A stretch of 64,000 nucleotides of DNA from Halomonas borealis (GTDB taxonomy: Bacteria; Pseudomonadota; Gammaproteobacteria; Pseudomonadales; Halomonadaceae). Each line of letters starts with the position of its first letter. Position 1 is the first letter of the stretch. Of the stretch, positions 9,238-18,354 are shown piece by piece. The notes under the pieces are model-generated. The model was given only the letters and a program-made list of their open reading frames with translations, had not been told where the DNA came from and ran no database searches. The stretch covers positions 1 through 64,000 of the forward strand of contig NZ_SDMO01000006.1 of NCBI RefSeq assembly GCF_004798905.1, in the 5' to 3' direction. The translations under genes were made by a program, and so were the position numbers.

Positions 9238-10662
9238 TCAGTAGTTCAGCACGACCAGGCGTGTCTGGGTGTAATCCAGCATGCCGTGCTTGCCGTCATC
9301 GCCGCCGAGGCCGGAACGCTTCCAGCCCGCGTGATAGCCCTGGAAGGGGTCGGAAGGCGTACGGTTGATATAGACCTCGCCCGCTTCGATGTTATTGGCC
9401 ACGGTCATGGCCGTGCGGTAGTTCTCCGTGAAGACCACCGACGCGAGGCCGAACTGGTGGTCGTTGGCCAGCTCCAGGGCCTCATCGATGTCCCCGTATG
9501 TCAGAACGGGCAGCACCGGGCCGAAGATTTCCTCCTGGACGATTTCCATCTCCTGGCGACACTGCGTCAGCAGCGTAGGGGGATAGAAGTGGCCCTTGTG
9601 CTCGGGTACATAGCCCCCCGTTTCCAGCCTGGCCCCGTCGTCGATCGCGCGCTCCACCATCTGATGGATGTTGAGGCGGGCATTCTCGTTGATCAGCGGC
9701 CCCATATAAGAAGGTTCATCGGCGCGATTGCCGAAGGCACAGGCCTCCAGGTTGGCTTTCAGCAGTCCCACGAATTCCTCGTAGGCCGATTCATGCACAT
9801 AGACCCGTTCAATCGCGGTACACAGCTGGCCGCAGTTAGTGGTCTTGGAGGCCACGATCTGCTGCGCGGCCTGCTCCAGGTCGGCGTCCGGCTCGACGAT
9901 GGCCGGCGACTTTCCGCCGAGTTCCAGCGATGACTTGGCAATATTGACCTGGGAGTATTCCAGCACCTTGCGCCCGGCGCCGACGCTGCCGGTCAGGGTG
10001 ATCATGCCCACCTTGGCATGCGTGCAGACGGCCTCCGCGGTGCCATGGTCCATCGTCAGGATATTCACGACCCCGGCCGGCAACCCGGCCGCCTTGACGG
10101 CAGCGGCGATCTCGAAGGCCGAGCGAGGCGTATTGTTGCTGGGGCGCACGACGACGGTATTACCGGTAATCAGCGCCGGCGCCACCTTGCGCAGCAGCGT
10201 GAAGACCGGATAGTTGAACGGGATCAGGCAGGCCACCACCCCGATGGGTTCGCGCTGCAGCAGCAGGCTCTCGTTGGGCGTGTCACTCGGCATGACCTCA
10301 CCCTCGATGCGACGCGCCCACTCGGCATGGTAGCGCGTGATCTCTGCCGCATAGATCGCCTCGCTGGTCGCATCCTCGAGACTCTTGCCGGACTCCTCGG
10401 CCAGTGCTCGGCCGATCACCTCACGCCGTTCCATCAGGGCATCGGCCAGCCTGTACATATGGGCCGCGCGCTCGACGCTGGTCAGCTTGCGCCACGCCTT
10501 CTGCGCCTGGGCGGCGATGTCCACCGCCTCGAGCGCCTGCTCGGTGGTGGCCGCCTGGACCTGACCCACCAACGCCTCGGTGGCGGGGTTGTAGACCGGG
10601 ATCATCGCGGCCTGGGGGCTAGAGACGAACTCGTTGTTGATGAAGTTACCGTCGGTGCTCAT
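9238..10662 (-). CDS. Aldehyde dehydrogenase, AldA/lactaldehyde dehydrogenase-like
   Basis: 474 residues. Motifs: IPFNYP (Asn150), VRPSNNTP cofactor loop, SLELGGKSP (Glu247), NCGQLCTA (catalytic Cys281), EEIFGPV, and the C-terminal FQGYHAGWKRSGLGG strongly reminiscent of E. coli AldA. AldA oxidises L-lactaldehyde and glycolaldehyde. GAGGAG precedes the ATG. It is the first gene of a minus-strand group with the MR/MLE (187 bp downstream) and GMC genes, beneath an inverted-repeat operator candidate. Oxidation of an aldose or hydroxyaldehyde feeding the MR/MLE enzyme is a reasonable inference. A second AldA-like gene at 26673 also accompanies an MR/MLE gene. Confidence 0.85.
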   Translation of the reverse strand: MSTDGNFINNEFVSSPQAAMIPVYNPATEALVGQVQAATTEQALEAVDIAAQAQKAWRKLTSVERAAHMYRLADALMERREVIGRALAEESGKSLEDATSEAIYAAEITRYHAEWARRIEGEVMPSDTPNESLLLQREPIGVVACLIPFNYPVFTLLRKVAPALITGNTVVVRPSNNTPRSAFEIAAAVKAAGLPAGVVNILTMDHGTAEAVCTHAKVGMITLTGSVGAGRKVLEYSQVNIAKSSLELGGKSPAIVEPDADLEQAAQQIVASKTTNCGQLCTAIERVYVHESAYEEFVGLLKANLEACAFGNRADEPSYMGPLINENARLNIHQMVERAIDDGARLETGGYVPEHKGHFYPPTLLTQCRQEMEIVQEEIFGPVLPVLTYGDIDEALELANDHQFGLASVVFTENYRTAMTVANNIEAGEVYINRTPSDPFQGYHAGWKRSGLGGDDGKHGMLDYTQTRLVVLNY

Positions 10663-10720
10663 GACTCACTCCTCTGGAATTTGACGCCTAGGCTAAGGAC
10701 CCTCTCCTCGAGGCGTCAAT

Positions 10721-10762
10721 AAAATTCTATATACAAAATTATTATTCCATATACAGAATTTT
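10721..10762. promoter_or_regulatory. Inverted repeat upstream of the ALDH-MR/MLE-GMC operon
   Basis: AAAATTCTATATA (10721-10733) and TATACAGAATTTT (10750-10762) are inverted copies with one mismatch, 16 bp apart, in an AT-rich island 59 bp before the ALDH start. Size and position suit an operator, most simply for the IclR protein at 5325-6080; this pairing is inferred. Confidence 0.45.
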
Positions 10763-11002
10763 AAAGGAGTGAGGTTCGACGGCCCGAGAGGTCCGCCACG
10801 CACCTCGCCGACCGGCCATGCCCTATTCGCCGACGACAGAGGGCTATAAGAAAAATGCATGGCGATGGATAAGGCTTCGCCTCTACTCGCCGGCCGCCGG
10901 GTTCTGCAGCATGCGCAGCGCATTATCCGCCCGCAATCGGAGCCTGGCGATGTCACCCACAGCCCGTCGTTACACCTTCGTCATCCATGAGCAGCCCCCG
11001 CC

Positions 11003-11430
11003 GTGATCATCGAGCATGAGGGGCAGCGCCACGAGCTCAGCCCGCTCTGGCTGCGCGAGCGCACCCAGGCCCCGGATCAGCTGGAAGCCATGACCCAGCA
11101 GCGGTTGTTCGACTCCCACGCCATCGACGCCGACCTGACCCTCACCCGGGCCGCACGCGTCGGCGAGCAAAAGCTGGGCCTCAGTTTCAGCGACGGCCAT
11201 CACGAGCACTACGACCTGAGCACCCTGACCAACGAACTCGGCGGAACCGAGGTCTTCCCGACCGCCGAGCCCTAGGATGCCTCGCTGCCACCGCAACAGA
11301 TCCGCTTCGGCTGGAACCGGGTGCTCAACGAGCCCGCCAACGGCTAGGCGAATTGCCGGCCTATGAAGTGCGCTTTTCCCTCGGCGCCGGCGCACTGATG
11401 CTGTTCGACAACAGCCCGCGTGAACGGTAG
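11003..11430 (+). pseudogene. Decayed gamma-butyrobetaine dioxygenase-like (TauD/TfdA) gene
   Basis: From GTG 11003, 90 residues resemble the N-terminal domain of the gamma-butyrobetaine hydroxylase family (HELSPLWLRER, then RLFDSH). A TAG stop at 11273-11275 is followed by about 22 further in-frame residues to another stop. Most of the catalytic middle is missing. From 11350 the frame reads YEVRFSLGAGALMLFDNS, which matches the family's C-terminal strand before the Arg-His region; removing one C after this restores SRVNG. Stops, a large deletion and a frameshift show a dead gene. It runs directly into the decayed LysR gene on the other strand. Confidence 0.65.
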
Positions 11431-11844
11431 TCCGCACGCTCGATGGGCATCAGCCTGATCGTATATTCCGGGAAGGCCCGCTTCAGCGCCGGCAGGCGAG
11501 GCAACAGCCAGAGGTGGGTGAAGCCGGCATCCGCGGCAATGAGCACCGACGGCCCCTGCCCCTGCTGCATGAAGCGATCGCAGGCCTCGCGGAGGACATC
11601 GAGATTGGGCCCTATCTCCCGATAGAACTGCTCCCCCCTGTGCGGTCAGGCTCAAGCGCCCGCCACGTCGGTCGAACAACGGCAGGCCAACATGTTCTTC
11701 CAGCGCCCAGATACGCTGGAAAATGGTCGGCTGGGTCGTGCCCTCGGCATCGGCCGCCGCGGTCATCGAGCCCAACCTGGCGGTGGCCACGAAGGCAATC
11801 AAGGACTTCATGGAGGCAGGTCCGGGATTCGATGAGGGTTGCAT
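11431..11844 (-). pseudogene. Frameshifted, truncated LysR-family regulator
   Basis: From ATG 11844 the product begins with a good LysR helix-turn-helix (MKSLIAFVATARLGSMTAAA, FDRRGGRLSLTAQG). At a run of six G on the minus strand (C6 at 11633-11638) one extra base breaks the frame; dropping it gives EQFYREIGPNLDVL and then GPSVLIAADAGFTHLWLLP, a normal effector-domain start. The gene ends near residue 155 of about 300, where it meets the dioxygenase remnant. The frameshift could be a sequencing error, but the truncation cannot. Confidence 0.7.
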
Positions 11845-12174
11845 CGCTAATATGCCGAATATCGAATGGTGACGAAGCCCCCTGATCGGGATGACCGGTT
11901 AATACTGCCCTGCGACGACATTGCCGTTCCCGGTGGCGATCCGGGTGAGGGGGTTGGCACGGGGATAGCCGTCCCGGATGAGGACCATCTCATGACGATC
12001 CAGGCCCGCCAAGCCACGCCAGCGGCGATCATATCGTCGAGCCTCCCCATGAGGGCCTGACGGGTTCAGGCTTGGCGCCCCTGGCTCATGGGCGAAACGG
12101 CCGACGGAGTGAACGGCATGCCCCGAGCCGAAGCGCCGACACGTGGCCGCACCTGCTGACAGCAAGACACCCGT
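11845..12174. other. Probable remnant of another gene
   Basis: 330 bp between the broken LysR gene and the intact LysR gene at 12175. The minus strand around 11899-12000 has a coding-like segment ending ATGNGNVVAGQY before a stop, but no start, ribosome site or recognised family. It probably belongs to the same decayed patch. Confidence 0.3.
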
Positions 12175-13029
12175 TCAATCGGGGGCAATCAGGCGATGCA
12201 CCTCCTCGATGGCCACCGTCAGTCGCTCCGGCTGGATAGGGTCATTTGGGTGCGCGATGTATGTCGGGCACGAAAACTCCGGGGCTCCCGGCACACGATG
12301 GAGATCACCACGTTCCAGATGGGCACGCACCGAGCTTTCCAGAAGATATGCGGAACAACCGCGCCCAAGGACAAAATGAAACGCCAGGCTGGGATGATCA
12401 ATCTGCAGTTTCGGCGTACGTGCCTCCGGAAACGCGAGCGCATGCTGGTGGCGAAAGTCATCTCCCCAGTCCACGTAGATATAATCTTCCGACCAGGAAG
12501 CAGTGAGCTCACGGTCACGAGCCCCCGATACCAGAATGAGCTTCTCCTCCATCAACCGCTGGACCGTGAGATTCGGACGTTTCTGCGGCACGTAAATGAT
12601 GGCGACATCCAGAAAGCCATCACATAGGAATCGAGTGAGTGGCTCCGAGTAGTCCACCACGGTACGTACCCCCAATTCAGGCGCACGAGACTGGATACGC
12701 TGAATCCACTCGTAGCCGATCCGGTCCCAGAGCGCCGTCTGGATTCCAAGACCGACCACCGAGTTCAACGTCTCAGGCAGCACGATGTCATGACGGGCCT
12801 GCTCCCAGGCCTGCACGGCCGTCGCCGCATAGCGATGGAATTGACGTCCCGCCATGGTGGGGTCGGCACCACTGGAACGGCGATCGAACAGCACACAGCC
12901 CAGGCGCTGTTCTAGCACCTTGATGCGGGCCGACACCGTGGACTGGGTGACATTCAGCCGCTGAGATGCCAGTTGGAAGCTACCCGTGGCGGCCACTTCC
13001 AGAAACGCGCGCATGTGGTCGATGTTCAT
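12175..13029 (-). CDS. LysR-family transcriptional regulator
   Basis: 284 residues. The N-terminal winged HTH (MNIDHMRAFLEVAATGSFQLASQRLNVTQSTVSARIKVLE) is classical and the effector domain is intact. It is divergent from the dioxygenase gene at 13143; the 113-bp gap holds a perfect LysR-type dyad (13049-13063). The simplest reading is that it activates the dioxygenase and represses itself. The inducer is unknown. Confidence 0.88.
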   Translation of the reverse strand: MNIDHMRAFLEVAATGSFQLASQRLNVTQSTVSARIKVLEQRLGCVLFDRRSSGADPTMAGRQFHRYAATAVQAWEQARHDIVLPETLNSVVGLGIQTALWDRIGYEWIQRIQSRAPELGVRTVVDYSEPLTRFLCDGFLDVAIIYVPQKRPNLTVQRLMEEKLILVSGARDRELTASWSEDYIYVDWGDDFRHQHALAFPEARTPKLQIDHPSLAFHFVLGRGCSAYLLESSVRAHLERGDLHRVPGAPEFSCPTYIAHPNDPIQPERLTVAIEEVHRLIAPD

Positions 13030-13048
13030 GGCCTGCCCTATCCTGCCT

Positions 13049-13063
13049 ATCGAATTTTTCGAT
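13049..13063. promoter_or_regulatory. LysR-type operator (T-N11-A dyad)
   Basis: ATCGAATTTTTCGAT: 6-bp arms ATCGAA/TTCGAT around TTT, containing T-N11-A. It lies 20 bp before the LysR start and 80 bp before the dioxygenase start, typical for a divergent LysR-controlled pair. Confidence 0.6.
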
Positions 13064-13142
13064 CCACAACACTAACAAATATCGTTTCCCCAATCACAGG
13101 TGGAGCATCGACAATGCCGTGAACGAAGTAACGGAGACCATG

Positions 13143-13997
13143 ATGAACACGAGAGCCGCACTGGACGATATCATCGACACGCAACGATATCCGATTCATG
13201 AACCCGGCACGGTCGCCTATGACAAACTCGTGGAGCGCTGCCAGGAATCGCTGTCCGATGATGGCTGCTGCACACTGCCGGGCTTCCTGCGTCCGGCTGC
13301 CGTTGAGCGCATCGCCCGTGAGGCAGAACTCCTCGCGCCCCAGGCCCATCGTCACCAGGCGAGTCACAACCCCTACTTCTGCGAGCCTCGCCCAGAGCTT
13401 GGAGAAACGCATCCGATCAACCGCTTTCAGGAGCGCACCAACGGATTCGTCTGTTCCGACCTGATCGATGCCGACTCGGACCTGCAGACGCTGTACAAAA
13501 GCGAGGGCATGACGAGATTCATTTCCCAGGCGTTCGAGATCGATCCACTACACCGGTTCGCGGACCCGCTGGCGTGCATGCCGTTCAATGCCATGCAGCC
13601 TGGCGACTCCTTTCCATGGCACTTCGACACCAACGAGTTCACCGTGACCTGGATGATCCGGCCACCCGAGCACGGCGGGGTATTCGAGTACGTGCCGGGC
13701 ATACGCGACCCTGAAGATGAGCATTATGATGATGTCGCCGCCGTCATGGCGGGTCACCGCTCAAAGGTCCGGACCCTCGACCTCGGCGCCGGAGACATGC
13801 AGCTGTTCATGGGGCGCTACACATTGCACCGAGTGACACAGGTTCAGGGCTCACGCGCGCGTCATGTGGCCATTCCCTCATGGGCGCGCCAGCCCGACAT
13901 GGTGGGAACGCCGCATCGGGTGAAGCACTTGTACGGCCGGGTGCTCCCTGTCCACCTCGAGCGTGCCAATATGCGCGAGGACAACCTCGTCGACTGA
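13143..13997 (+). CDS. Phytanoyl-CoA-dioxygenase-like Fe(II)/2-oxoglutarate oxygenase
   Basis: 284 residues. WHFDTNEF supplies the HxD iron ligands (His160, Asp162) and RYTLHRVT the distal His229; a basic region (RARH) follows for 2-oxoglutarate. This is the facial-triad double-stranded beta-helix fold of the PhyH/ArpA-like group, which hydroxylates small molecules or amino acids. ATG 13143 has GGAG six bases upstream; an ATG three bases earlier is possible. The divergent LysR gene probably regulates it. Some relatives hydroxylate free amino acids, but the substrate cannot be read here. Confidence 0.75.
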   Translation: MNTRAALDDIIDTQRYPIHEPGTVAYDKLVERCQESLSDDGCCTLPGFLRPAAVERIAREAELLAPQAHRHQASHNPYFCEPRPELGETHPINRFQERTNGFVCSDLIDADSDLQTLYKSEGMTRFISQAFEIDPLHRFADPLACMPFNAMQPGDSFPWHFDTNEFTVTWMIRPPEHGGVFEYVPGIRDPEDEHYDDVAAVMAGHRSKVRTLDLGAGDMQLFMGRYTLHRVTQVQGSRARHVAIPSWARQPDMVGTPHRVKHLYGRVLPVHLERANMREDNLVD

Positions 13998-14079
13998 TAC
14001 CCCCACTGTGTTCCGGCAAGTGAGGGCGGCCACCTTCTCGGGCCGTGCGGCCTGAGTACCCCGCATGAGTCGATACGAA

Positions 14080-14104
14080 GCGGCCCGGGAATGCCCCGGG
14101 CCGC
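14080..14104. terminator. Strong hairpin between convergent genes
   Basis: GCGGCCCGGG and CCCGGGCCGC form a perfect 10-bp stem with loop AATGC, between the ends of the dioxygenase (+) and FadR-type (-) genes. A T5 run follows only after a gap on the plus strand. It probably ends transcription from either side. Confidence 0.55.
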
Positions 14105-14128
14105 CGATACCTGCCCTTTTTCGCGGGG

Positions 14129-14824
14129 TTAGTGGGTGCCCTCGAACATGCGGTGACGGGCATTGTCGAGGTGTGTCCGCATGGCGACCTCGGCCCGTTC
14201 GCCATCCTGCGCCTCGATGGCCTCGACGATGGCCAGGTGTTCATCCTGGACCCTCTGCAGGCGCGCTTGTGAGGCGCGCAACGAGAGGCTACGCGTCAGG
14301 CTCATGCCCTTCTTGATGCTCTCGTTGAGCGATTTCAGCACGGTAGTGTAGTAATGATTGCTGGCCGCCTCGGTGATGGCCAGATGAAAACGGTAGTCTT
14401 CATCGGTGGCCAGGTCCTGCCGGGCATTGGCCGCATCGATGATGTCGTAGCAGCGACGAATATGCTCGAGCTGTTCCGGCGTACGACGCACGGCCGCCAG
14501 CTGCGCCGCCCGGGCCTCGACATTGGCGCGAAACTCGAAGCAGCGCTGGATGTCGGCGATGCTCGAGATCGGGGCGAACTCGAGCACCGCACTGTCGGGC
14601 TGACGCACCACGAAGCTGCCCGATCCACGGCGAGAGACCACCAGCTCGTCTTCCTTGAGCCGCGCCAACGCATCGCGCAGCACCGGCCGAGACACCTCAT
14701 AGCTGCGGCACAGTTGCGCCTCGGTGGGCAGCTTCTTGTTGACCGGATACCGACCCTCGATGATCGCCGCCAGGATCTTCTCGTAGACCGCCGAAGCCAG
14801 TGAAAACTTCTCGTCTTGTGCCAT
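14129..14824 (-). CDS. GntR-family regulator, FadR subfamily
   Basis: 231 residues. N-terminal winged HTH (YEKILAAIIEGRYPVNKKLPTEAQLCRSYEVSRPVLRDALARLK), then an all-helical FCD ligand domain with conserved His residues (FHLAITEAASNHYY) that usually bind a metal and a carboxylate effector. It lies 83 bp after tctA on the same strand, so it is probably the last gene of the tctCBA operon and controls it. The IR at 18004-18018 upstream of tctC is a possible operator. Confidence 0.85.
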   Translation of the reverse strand: MAQDEKFSLASAVYEKILAAIIEGRYPVNKKLPTEAQLCRSYEVSRPVLRDALARLKEDELVVSRRGSGSFVVRQPDSAVLEFAPISSIADIQRCFEFRANVEARAAQLAAVRRTPEQLEHIRRCYDIIDAANARQDLATDEDYRFHLAITEAASNHYYTTVLKSLNESIKKGMSLTRSLSLRASQARLQRVQDEHLAIVEAIEAQDGERAEVAMRTHLDNARHRMFEGTH

Positions 14825-14907
14825 ATTCCCTTGCTCCGGTTATCCGCTCCCTCGAGGCCGCCCATCCTCCGGCGGCGACATCCTGTCATACCCTGGCCGC
14901 CGGGCCT

Positions 14908-16428
14908 TCAACGAGCCTGTGAGGCCGCCGCATCGGTCGGCGAGCCACGGCCCGGTCGCTTCCATATGCCATTGGCGATGATCAGCGTCCAGACCAGGAT
15001 GGCAAGCCCCGCCAGCACCATGGCGATGGGCCGGTCGACGAAGGCCATCAGTTCACCGTCGGACTTGAGTATCGAGCGCATGAAGTTGCTCTCGATGATC
15101 GGCCCAAGGATGAACGCCAGGATCAGCGGCCCCAATGGGAAGTCGTTTTCCATCAAGAAGACCCCCACCAGCCCCAGGCCCAGCATCACCCAGACATCGA
15201 ACATGCTGTTGTTGGCCGAAAAGGCGCCTACGATACAAAACATCAATATCAATGGGTAGAGAACCCCGGTCGGCACCGCGAGTAGACGGCCCGCTCCCTT
15301 GATCGCCATGAACCCCAGCGGCAACAGCAGCAGGTTGGCCAAGACGAAGACCAGGAAGATGGCATTGACCAGCGCCCCCTGCTCGGTAAACACATCGGGG
15401 CCCGGGGTGATCCCCTTGGTGGTCAGCACCCCGATGATGATCGCGGTGACGGTATCGCCGGGGATGCCGAACACCAGCGCGGGAATATAGGCACCGGACA
15501 GGGCCGCATTGTTGGCGGCGCTGGCGGAGACCAGCCCCTCGGGGTGACCGGTGCCATACTTCTGCGGTTCACGGGACAGCTTGCGGCTGATGGCATAGCT
15601 GATCCAGGAGGCGATATCCGCGCCGGCCCCCGGCAGGGCGCCGATCATGGTGCCCAACAGCCCGCCCCGAGCCACGCCCCCCTTGTAGCGCCAGGTCGTG
15701 CTGACCACGCCACCGAAGCCTTCGCGGCGTGGCGTGTCGGCCCGCGAGGCGCCCCGGCCGGCGGTGGGCAGGCTGCGTAACAACTCGGTGATCGCGAACA
15801 GCCCGATCAGCACCGGCAGCAGCGAGATGCCGGCCAGCAGGTCGTAACTGCCCAGGGTGAAACGCACCTGGCCGGAGACGCTGTCCATGCCGACCATCGC
15901 GAGCGACAGGCCGATCAGCATCGAGATCGCGCCCTTGAGCGGATCCCCACCGGCTACCAGGATCGCACACGACAGCCCCAGCAGCGCGAGCCAGAAGTAT
16001 TCGTCGCTGGTGAACTCCAGGGCGAACTCGGCGATACGCGGGGCGAATAGCGCCAGCACCGCGACCCCGATGACCCCCCCCAGCATCGAGCAGGTCACGT
16101 TGATGCCAAGCGCCAGGCCGAGCTTGCCCCGCTTGCCCATCAGGAAGGCTTCATCGGCATAGACCGCCGAGGCCGGCGTTCCCGGCATGCGCAACAGCGC
16201 ACCGGGGATATCGCCCGCGACGATGGCCATGGCGGTGGCCGACACGATGGCGGCAATCGCCGGCAACGGGTCCATGAAGAACGTCACCGGCACCAGCAAG
16301 GCCGTGGCCATGGTCGCCGTCAGGCCGGGAATGGCGCCCATGAAGAGGCCGAACAGGGAGGCGGCGATGATCACCAGGATCACCTCCCATTGGAACACCA
16401 TCGAGGTCGCTTGCAGTAATTCGCTCAT
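14908..16428 (-). CDS. tctA: Tripartite tricarboxylate transporter, large permease TctA
   Basis: 506 residues with about 11-12 membrane segments and the TctA landmarks GAIPGLTATMATALL, GALPGAGADIASWISY and VFGIPGDTVTAI. TctA is the translocating subunit of a secondary transporter for carboxylates that works with TctB and the periplasmic TctC. Its ATG overlaps the tctB stop by 4 bases. The substrate is probably a sugar acid or dicarboxylate; nothing in the sequence fixes it. Confidence 0.92.
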   Translation of the reverse strand: MSELLQATSMVFQWEVILVIIAASLFGLFMGAIPGLTATMATALLVPVTFFMDPLPAIAAIVSATAMAIVAGDIPGALLRMPGTPASAVYADEAFLMGKRGKLGLALGINVTCSMLGGVIGVAVLALFAPRIAEFALEFTSDEYFWLALLGLSCAILVAGGDPLKGAISMLIGLSLAMVGMDSVSGQVRFTLGSYDLLAGISLLPVLIGLFAITELLRSLPTAGRGASRADTPRREGFGGVVSTTWRYKGGVARGGLLGTMIGALPGAGADIASWISYAISRKLSREPQKYGTGHPEGLVSASAANNAALSGAYIPALVFGIPGDTVTAIIIGVLTTKGITPGPDVFTEQGALVNAIFLVFVLANLLLLPLGFMAIKGAGRLLAVPTGVLYPLILMFCIVGAFSANNSMFDVWVMLGLGLVGVFLMENDFPLGPLILAFILGPIIESNFMRSILKSDGELMAFVDRPIAMVLAGLAILVWTLIIANGIWKRPGRGSPTDAAASQAR

Positions 16429-16898
16429 GGGTACAGCACCTGTTCAAGAAGCCCCGGGTCCAGCGGCACATGCAACAGCTGAGCGAACAGCAGCCAGATG
16501 ACCGCCGTCGCCAGTGCCGCGATCAATAGGGCACGCCCCCAGCCACGACGGTGATAGGCCCGGAACAACAGGCTGAGCAGCACGAAGGCCACGACGGGAA
16601 AGCCCAGCACCGGCGTCAGCAGTACATAGGCGACCACGCTCGCCACCACGGCGACGAGGGCCAGCAGGAAGGGGCGTACCGCCACCTTGCTCGTCCAGCG
16701 GCACCAGGGCTGGCGCTGCCTGAGGCCCTTGGCCACCAGCAGCCCCCCCATCAACAGCAGCAAGCCGCCGATCACCTTGGGGAAGGTGCCCGCCCCATAC
16801 ACCTGACGCGGCAGCGGGCTCAGGTCAGCCGACGCCACGATGAGGGCAGCCCCCAGGGCTGCCGCCATCGTGCCCGACACCGCATCACTGGTGCGCAT
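16425..16898 (-). CDS. tctB: Tripartite tricarboxylate transporter, small permease TctB
   Basis: 157 residues, four hydrophobic segments, little conserved sequence as usual for TctB; VYGAGTFPKVIGGLLLLMG near the N-terminus fits. GGAGG lies 8 bases before ATG 16898. The identity rests on size, topology and position between tctC and tctA. Confidence 0.85.
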   Translation of the reverse strand: MRTSDAVSGTMAAALGAALIVASADLSPLPRQVYGAGTFPKVIGGLLLLMGGLLVAKGLRQRQPWCRWTSKVAVRPFLLALVAVVASVVAYVLLTPVLGFPVVAFVLLSLLFRAYHRRGWGRALLIAALATAVIWLLFAQLLHVPLDPGLLEQVLYP

Positions 16899-16931
16899 GG
16901 CGAACACCTCCCGGTCGCCGGAACGTTCCCA

Positions 16932-17897
16932 TCACTGGGCCAGCCCCAGCGTGTCGATGATGGCTTCATTGTTACTGTCCTGCTCGGCCATGAACGACTC
17001 GAAGCCTTCGGGCCCCTTCCACACGGCGCCGTAGCCGCGACCGCTCATGAACGACTGGAAGTCGTCGGAGTTCCAGACCTCTTCCGCCGCGGCCTGCAGC
17101 CGCTGCGAGATATCATCCGGCAGGCCCTCGGGGGCGACCAGGCCACGCCAGGAGCCGTGAGACCAGTCCTCTTCGGTGACTTCCTTGGAGGACGGCACAT
17201 CGGGGAATCCTGCCTGGCGCTCATTGGCCAGCACCGCCAGGGTGCGGACACGCCCCGATTCACGCATGGATTCGATCTCGGGCAACGACGAGAACACGAT
17301 ATCCACGCCGCCGGCCGCCAGTTCCTGAAGCCCCGGGGCCGCGCCCTCGCTGGGCACCAGGTTGACCGTATTAGGGTCGATGCCCTGCTGATCGAGGAAG
17401 CCGGCGAAGGACAGGTGATAGGCGGCCCCCGGTGCGGAACCCGAGACGGTATATTCGTTGGGCGACTCGGCGATATCGGTGAGCGCCTCGTCCAGCGTCT
17501 GCCAGGGCGAGTCGGCATTCACGGTGAAGGCCGCGTAGTCCAGGTTGAGCAAGGCGATCGGGGTGAAATCCTGGTAGGACAGGTCGGCGGTACCGATATG
17601 CTGGTAGGTCGCGATCTCGGCCGTACCCAGCCCCAGGGTATAGCCATCGGGCGGCGCCATCTTCATCGCCATATGGCCGACGACACCGGCGCCCCCAGTA
17701 CGGTTGACCACGTTGACCGGCTGGCCTAGCTCGTCCTGCAGGCCCGCGGCGAACTGCCGTCCGACCGCATCGGTGCCGCCACCGGCCGACCAGGGGACGA
17801 TCAGCGTGATGGGCTTGGCAGGATAGTCGTCGCCGAGGGCAACCGTCGAAGAGGCCACCAGCAGGGAGGCACAGAAGAGACGGGGGAGCTTTCGCAT
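16932..17897 (-). CDS. tctC: Tripartite tricarboxylate transporter, periplasmic binding protein TctC
   Basis: 321 residues with a signal peptide cleaved near residue 22 (VALG-DDYPAKP). PAKPITLIVPWSAGGGTD is the family signature. The protein captures a carboxylate in the periplasm and delivers it to TctAB. It is the first gene of tctCBA-fadR, 33 bp before tctB. Confidence 0.92.
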   Translation of the reverse strand: MRKLPRLFCASLLVASSTVALGDDYPAKPITLIVPWSAGGGTDAVGRQFAAGLQDELGQPVNVVNRTGGAGVVGHMAMKMAPPDGYTLGLGTAEIATYQHIGTADLSYQDFTPIALLNLDYAAFTVNADSPWQTLDEALTDIAESPNEYTVSGSAPGAAYHLSFAGFLDQQGIDPNTVNLVPSEGAAPGLQELAAGGVDIVFSSLPEIESMRESGRVRTLAVLANERQAGFPDVPSSKEVTEEDWSHGSWRGLVAPEGLPDDISQRLQAAAEEVWNSDDFQSFMSGRGYGAVWKGPEGFESFMAEQDSNNEAIIDTLGLAQ

Positions 17898-18354
17898 GAG
17901 TTATCTCTCTTGTCGTTAAGCGTTTGAAAGCCCCCGGCAGGGCCTGCAAGACTCGCTGCCGGGAAATACGCCAGTCAGAGTGACCCGCCCTCACGAAATA
18001 GACAAGTTATTACAACTTAGACTTTATGCTAACGGCGTCGCATCGGCACCGAAAATCCGTCCAATAGAAAACAAATAACAATTTAATATCAATTTCTTAT
18101 AAAACAAACCCTATCGACAAGACGAATTCGACCTGACGCCATGGCCCATATTCCTACAGGGCTCTCGCGCCGAGTCCATCGGGATTTGTTATTATTTGTT
18201 TGAAACACTCCTGACACTGGTCTAAGGTTGAGCGAACGCCAACAGGCGGGCCACGCTCGAGCCGATTCCCGGTTGCGGCCTTCGGCATGGCCCTCACGCC
18301 ACCACCCTTCAGCCCCACGGCCTGATGCAGGCCCGATTCGTTCAGGAGCATTGC
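17898..18354. promoter_or_regulatory. Divergent intergenic region between tctCBA and the dehR-like gene
   Basis: 457 bp, AT-rich. It holds AAGTT-N5-AACTT at 18004-18018, a candidate site for the FadR-type regulator, and TGTTT-G-AAACA at 18197-18207, which contains GAAAC as in KdgR-type sites. No gene is visible. Promoters for both directions must lie here but no consensus -35/-10 pair stands out. Confidence 0.4.
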
